Shown piece after piece: positions 5,993 through 9,456 of a stretch of 9,456 nucleotides of DNA. The notes under the pieces were generated by a model. It was not told where the DNA came from. It saw only the letters and a list, made by a program, of their open reading frames with translations, and did not search any database. The position numbers and the translations under genes were made by a program. This DNA is from Thermodesulfobacteriales bacterium (GTDB taxonomy: Bacteria > Desulfobacterota_D > UBA1144 > Nemesobacterales > UBA2774): contig SPCL01000077.1 in assembly GCA_004525335.1 (NCBI GenBank), positions 1 through 9,456 of the forward strand, read 5' to 3'. Positions within the stretch are counted from its first letter, which is position 1; each line of letters starts with the position of its first letter.

Positions 5993-8326
5993 ATGAGATT
6001 ACTATTTGCAATATTTTTATCGCTATCTATCTTTGCTTTTATATCATGCAATAGTGGTGAAGTTGACCAACAATCTACTCAGAACCAAGCATCTTCTGAA
6101 AAAACTCAAAGTGAGAATGCTGAATTTCAAGGCAAAATCGCAAAATCATATGAGGATTCTGTTGAATGGTGGCCTGAAGACCCACAACCTCCTGAAGGTG
6201 CTCCAAACGTAATAATATTTCTTCTTGACGATACGGGTTTTGCTCAACTAGGTTCCTTTGGTGGCTTAATAGATACCCCTAACATAGATAAACTTGCGGA
6301 AAACGGGGTAAGATTCAACAATTTTCATACAACTGCTTTATGTTCACCGTCTCGTGCATCATTAATGGCAGGACGTAACCCACATTCAATCGGATTAGGA
6401 AGCCATGCACTAACGGCAATGGGATTCCCGGGATACAATGCTAGAATGCCGGAATCAGCAAAATCTGTAGCGAACTATCTACAAGAACATGGATATGTCA
6501 ACTACGCTATAGGAAAATGGGATCATACGCCTCTTTATGAAGTTTCTCAGGTTGGCCCATTTGATCGCTGGCCAAGCGGTGAAGGATTCCAGCATGCCTA
6601 TACATTCATGGCTGCGGATGTTCACCAATTTGTTCCAGTAATGTGGAATGATCATACTCCTGAACCGTATAGGAAAACTGACCACCTTGATAAAGACCTT
6701 GCAGATAAAGCAAATGAATGGATAACAGGCCACAAATCCATTAAACCTGATTTACCCTTTATGATGCTCTGGGCATCTGGCTCAATGCATTCTCCTCACC
6801 ATGCCCCAGCGGAGTATATTGATAAATATAAGGGGAAATTTGATATGGGATGGGACAAGGCACGTGAGCAGATTTTTGATAATCAGAAGAATCTTGGGAT
6901 AATCCCTGCTAATACAAAACTTACTGAGAGATTAGATGTTATTCCTGCATGGGATTCATTAACACCAGAGGAGCAAAAGCTTTATGCACGTCAGATGGAA
7001 GTTTTTGCTGCCCAGCTAGAACATGTAGATGCCCAGATAGGAAGAGTTGTAGAGACACTGGAGAGAATGGGAGAACTTGATAACACCCTAATATTTGTTA
7101 CATCTGATAACGGTGCAAGTGGCGAAGGTGGGCTTGCTGGTACTTTTAATGAGACATACGTATTAAACGGATTGCAGACACCACTTGAAGCTAATATGAA
7201 ATATATCGACACCTGGGGTCAAGAAACAACATACCCACATTATCATGCAGGTTGGGCAATGGCAGGTAACACTCCTTTTAAATATTTCAAACAAGCGGAG
7301 CATCGAGGTGGGCAGCATGATCCGCTTGTAGTACATTGGCCAAACGGAGTAAAAAGCAAGGGAGAAATAAGAAGTCAGTATCACCACATAAGCGATATTG
7401 CCCCAACGATAATGGAAATTGTAGGGATTGAAGTCCCTGAGTCCTATAATGGTATAGAGCAACAGCCGATGGATGGAGATTCTATGCAATATGCTTTCGA
7501 TGATCCTAATGCTCCGAATGTTAAAGAGAGGCAGTATTTTGAAATGTTCGGCAATCGTGCTATATGGGTTGACGGTTGGAAAGCAGTAACGATTCATGGA
7601 AACCGTATGCCATGGGATGTGAATGTTGTTTTACCATTTGAAGATGATAAGTGGGAGCTATACAAAGTTGATGAGGATTTCTCAGAAAGCACGGACCTCG
7701 CCTCTGAGAATTCAGAGAAACTTCAGGAACTTATAGAGATATTTGAAGAAGAAGCGTGGAAATACAATGTGTATCCGCTATATGATGATATGTTATCTAG
7801 AATTGCTAAGCAGCAAGACCGTTTGTTCAGTGATCAGAAGGAATTCGTTTACTTTTATCCTGGAGCATTCAGGATTGGTGAAAAGGCTTCAGCACCTGTA
7901 AAAAATCGCTCACACTCAATTGTGACAAACATCGATCTCAAGGGTAATGAAGAAGGTGTGATAGTTGCAGTAGGTGGCATGACTGGTGGATTCTCAATGT
8001 TTATTAAAGATGGAAAACTATATTTTGATTATAACTTTCTAGATGGTGTTCACTACACACTCTTATCAGGGGAACTTCCTAAAGGTCCTACGGAGTTGAA
8101 ATTTAATTTTATTAAAACTGGAGAATTTGCTGGAACTGGTGAGCTATATGTTAATGGTGAAAAAGTAGATGAAACTGATATGCCTAAGATGCATATAAGC
8201 ACATATTCCCTTGCCGAAACATTTGATATTGGTAGAGACACGGGAACACAGGTTACAAAGTTATACCAAGATCCTTATCAGTTTAAAGGTGACCTGGATA
8301 AGGTAGTAATTACCCTCACTGAATAA
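5993..8326 (+). CDS. Type I (formylglycine) arylsulfatase, lipoprotein, with C-terminal beta-sandwich domain
   Basis: Hydrolyses sulfate esters; the exact substrate is not readable. Seen: a lipoprotein signal (hydrophobic run, then FISC with C19) points to a membrane-anchored enzyme outside the cytoplasm. The sulfatase domain starts at NVIIFLLDD (metal ligands D79, D80) and carries CSPSR at 117-121, with C117 the residue to be oxidised to formylglycine. Further motifs are GKW (K175), VHQ (H211), TSDNG (D372, N373) and NTPFKYFK...LVVHWPNG. Residues about 615-777 form the beta-rich C-terminal extension common in AtsA-like enzymes of the bacterial arylsulfatase family. Odd: the usual GKWH reads GKWDH, so the conserved His is Asp here with a His one place later. 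The ATG follows GGAGGG (5982-5987) with five bases spacing. The 33-bp element at 5820 and the terminator at 8388 suggest its own transcript. The Cys-type site requires a maturase, and only a broken FGE lies in the window. Confidence 0.95.
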   Translation: MRLLFAIFLSLSIFAFISCNSGEVDQQSTQNQASSEKTQSENAEFQGKIAKSYEDSVEWWPEDPQPPEGAPNVIIFLLDDTGFAQLGSFGGLIDTPNIDKLAENGVRFNNFHTTALCSPSRASLMAGRNPHSIGLGSHALTAMGFPGYNARMPESAKSVANYLQEHGYVNYAIGKWDHTPLYEVSQVGPFDRWPSGEGFQHAYTFMAADVHQFVPVMWNDHTPEPYRKTDHLDKDLADKANEWITGHKSIKPDLPFMMLWASGSMHSPHHAPAEYIDKYKGKFDMGWDKAREQIFDNQKNLGIIPANTKLTERLDVIPAWDSLTPEEQKLYARQMEVFAAQLEHVDAQIGRVVETLERMGELDNTLIFVTSDNGASGEGGLAGTFNETYVLNGLQTPLEANMKYIDTWGQETTYPHYHAGWAMAGNTPFKYFKQAEHRGGQHDPLVVHWPNGVKSKGEIRSQYHHISDIAPTIMEIVGIEVPESYNGIEQQPMDGDSMQYAFDDPNAPNVKERQYFEMFGNRAIWVDGWKAVTIHGNRMPWDVNVVLPFEDDKWELYKVDEDFSESTDLASENSEKLQELIEIFEEEAWKYNVYPLYDDMLSRIAKQQDRLFSDQKEFVYFYPGAFRIGEKASAPVKNRSHSIVTNIDLKGNEEGVIVAVGGMTGGFSMFIKDGKLYFDYNFLDGVHYTLLSGELPKGPTELKFNFIKTGEFAGTGELYVNGEKVDETDMPKMHISTYSLAETFDIGRDTGTQVTKLYQDPYQFKGDLDKVVITLTE

Positions 8327-8387
8327 AGTAATAAGAATGAAGTAAGCAACAGTTTGCGATCAAAGAACATTTTAAGTTGATAATATC

Positions 8388-8412
8388 AAGGGGAGCTTCG
8401 GCTCCCTTTTTT
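8388..8412 (+). terminator. Rho-independent terminator after the sulfatase gene
   Basis: GGGAGC (8391-8396), a TTCG tetraloop and GCTCCC (8401-8406) form a tight stem. TTTTTT (8407-8412) can extend the pairing with the upstream AAG and gives the T-run. It lies about 60 bases after the stop at 8326 and separates the sulfatase transcript from the next gene, which has its own promoter-like element directly after. Confidence 0.93.
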
Positions 8413-8425
8413 GTTTATCATAATT

Positions 8426-8458
8426 CCAACTTAAATCCTTCTTGACAAAAGGGGTGCA
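8426..8458 (+). promoter_or_regulatory. Shared 33-bp promoter-like element, copy 2 (upstream of second beta-barrel gene)
   Basis: Matches 5820-5852 at 29 of 33 bases, with CCAACTTAAAT and CTTGACAAAAGGGG intact. TTGACA (8442-8447) with TCTAAA seventeen bases on (8465-8470) is a fair sigma70 promoter. GGTGCACC (8453-8460) is a palindrome here but not in copy 1. It ends 80 bases before the ATG at 8539 and follows the terminator, which fits a true transcription start region. Confidence 0.65.
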
Positions 8459-8538
8459 CCTACATCTAAAGAACTAGTGAGTTGAATTGCCGCAAATAAT
8501 AACTTGCTATTGCATCTACCTGCGGAGGGTTAATAAAG

Positions 8539-9360
8539 ATGGCGAATTTTAAATTGCTTACAATAATATTTCTTGTTATATGCTTACCTATGAATACATT
8601 ATCACAGGAAGCATCAAATAAGTCTCAACCGCAGGCCGATTTGGCAAAGCAATCACAAAACCCGGTTGCAAAACTAATAAGCGTTCCGATTCAAAATAAT
8701 ATTAATTTCAATATTGGGCCTTTTAACAGAACACAAAACCAAACCTTGCTCCAACCAGTTCTGCCATTTTCAATAACTGAAAATTGGAATCTCATATCAA
8801 GAACTATTATCCCCTTTAATTATCAACCGGATGTTGCAAGTAACAATGGCGGTGAATATGGCCTAGGAGACATTAATACGACCGTATTTTTGTCCCCCGG
8901 AAAACCGGGGAAGTTAATATGGGGTTTAGGACCTACGCTACAATTTGATACAGCAACAGACAAAACACTTGGTACCGGAAAGTGGGCTCTGGGACCTTCT
9001 CTTGTATTGCTAACTATGCCGGGAAACTGGGTGGTAGGAACGTTGATATCAAATATTTGGTCTTTTGCTGGTGATAGCGATAGAGAGGATGTGAATTTAT
9101 TCTCTCTTCAATATTTTATCAATTACAATTTCAAGAAAGGTTGGTATTTGACAAGCTCACCAATCAATACAGCTAATTGGGAAGCGGATAGTGATAATAC
9201 ATGGACAATCCCAATAGGCGGCGGTGGAGGTAGAGTGTTTCATTTAGGCAACCAGCCGCTGAATTTTTCAACACAGGCATTTTATAACGCCGAGAAACCA
9301 AGCGGCGGTCCTGATTGGAGTTTAAGGTTCCAGTTAACATTTCTATTTCCTAAAAAATAA
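8539..9360 (+). CDS. Outer-membrane beta-barrel protein, 'transporter / MetA-pathway-like' family, copy 2
   Basis: 273 residues with the same build as the protein at 3932: signal peptide (MANFKLLTIIFLVICLPMNTLSQ), then DLAKQSQNP, NNINFNIGP, GLGDIN, GTGKW, SFAGDSDRE, GGGGG and a final LRFQLTFLFPKK. About 70% of positions are identical with no gaps over some 240 residues. Differences are spread evenly and many are conservative (I/V, K/R, F/Y), as expected for two functional paralogues rather than a gene and a decaying copy. GGAGGG (8524-8529) precedes the ATG by nine bases. It has its own promoter-like element shared with the sulfatase gene, which links the two functionally. Likely a passive or specific channel in the outer membrane; substrate unknown. 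The stop overlaps the AAGGAG of the next gene, so the next gene may be co-transcribed. Confidence 0.87.
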   Translation: MANFKLLTIIFLVICLPMNTLSQEASNKSQPQADLAKQSQNPVAKLISVPIQNNINFNIGPFNRTQNQTLLQPVLPFSITENWNLISRTIIPFNYQPDVASNNGGEYGLGDINTTVFLSPGKPGKLIWGLGPTLQFDTATDKTLGTGKWALGPSLVLLTMPGNWVVGTLISNIWSFAGDSDREDVNLFSLQYFINYNFKKGWYLTSSPINTANWEADSDNTWTIPIGGGGGRVFHLGNQPLNFSTQAFYNAEKPSGGPDWSLRFQLTFLFPKK

Positions 9361-9377
9361 GGAGCTGGATAGCTACT

Positions 9378-9456
9378 ATGAGGAAACTAAAATATATTGT
9401 ACTAATACTTTTAGTTGCTCACTATTTCGGAGAGTTGTTACCGAATACATCAAATA
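9378..9456 (+). CDS. Start of an exported or membrane protein, cut by the window end
   Basis: Twenty-six codons are visible: MRKLKYIVLILLVAHYFGEL, then LPNTSN. The basic N-terminus followed by a hydrophobic run fits a signal peptide or membrane anchor. AAGGAG (9359-9364) overlaps the stop of the previous gene and lies 13 bases from the ATG, a little long; GGAT at 9367-9370 is nearer. The tight spacing suggests one operon with the beta-barrel gene. The product cannot be recognised from so few residues. Confidence 0.65.
   Translation, partial: MRKLKYIVLILLVAHYFGELLPNTSN

Noticed and set aside
7163..7597. 144-codon open frame on the minus strand inside the sulfatase gene
   Set aside because: Lies wholly antisense to the well-conserved catalytic part of the sulfatase, with no ribosome binding site or recognisable motif.
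1..9456. CRISPR array, complete insertion sequence, or second copy of the tRNA 3' end in the window
   Set aside because: No regularly spaced repeats, no transposase frame with terminal inverted repeats, and no second match to bases 19-46 were found by eye.

Overview
The window is AT-rich, Gram-negative-type bacterial DNA. The evidence for that is a lipoprotein sulfatase, two outer-membrane beta-barrel candidates, an export-dependent multiheme cytochrome c, and a CCA-encoding tRNA. Most genes have strong GGAGG-type ribosome binding sites, which argues against a typical Bacteroidetes. Genus or phylum cannot be fixed from the sequence alone.

Layout from left to right. Bases 1-46 are the 3' end of tRNA-Asp(GTC). 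A 22-bp tandem repeat (114-135) and a frameshifted remnant of a tyrosine recombinase (138-513, minus strand) follow, so this looks like the old left edge of an element integrated at the tRNA gene. Next come a 782-aa exported octaheme cytochrome with HEAT and TPR repeats (570-2918), then a strongly deleted formylglycine-generating enzyme remnant (2944-3123), then a small exported protein with two copies of a short beta-rich domain (3216-3803). From 3932 on all genes are plus strand: a first outer-membrane 'transporter/MetA-like' protein (3932-4759), a truncated DUF3604 protein fused to a C-terminal Cys/transmembrane/Arg sorting-type tail (4808-5707), a complete type I sulfatase lipoprotein (5993-8326) ended by a clear rho-independent terminator (8388-8412), a second outer-membrane protein about 70% identical to the first (8539-9360), and the start of a further exported or membrane protein (9378 to the window end).

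How it may work together (inference): the intact part resembles an envelope module for sulfate-ester or related substrates, with a surface or periplasmic sulfatase and paralogous beta-barrel proteins for passage across the outer membrane. A 33-bp element carrying a TTGACA hexamer is repeated (29/33 identical) upstream of the sulfatase and of the second beta-barrel gene and could co-regulate them. Around this module lies much gene decay: the integrase, the FGE-like maturase and the DUF3604 protein are all broken or chimeric. The sulfatase has the Cys-type active site that needs conversion to formylglycine, so the maturase must be encoded elsewhere.

The points most worth a second look are the DUF3604/sorting-tail chimera with its GC-rich insert, the shared 33-bp promoter-like element, the internally deleted FGE relic that keeps both conserved ends in one frame, and the altered GKWH motif of the sulfatase. 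I see no CRISPR array, no complete insertion sequence and no clearly new multi-gene system.
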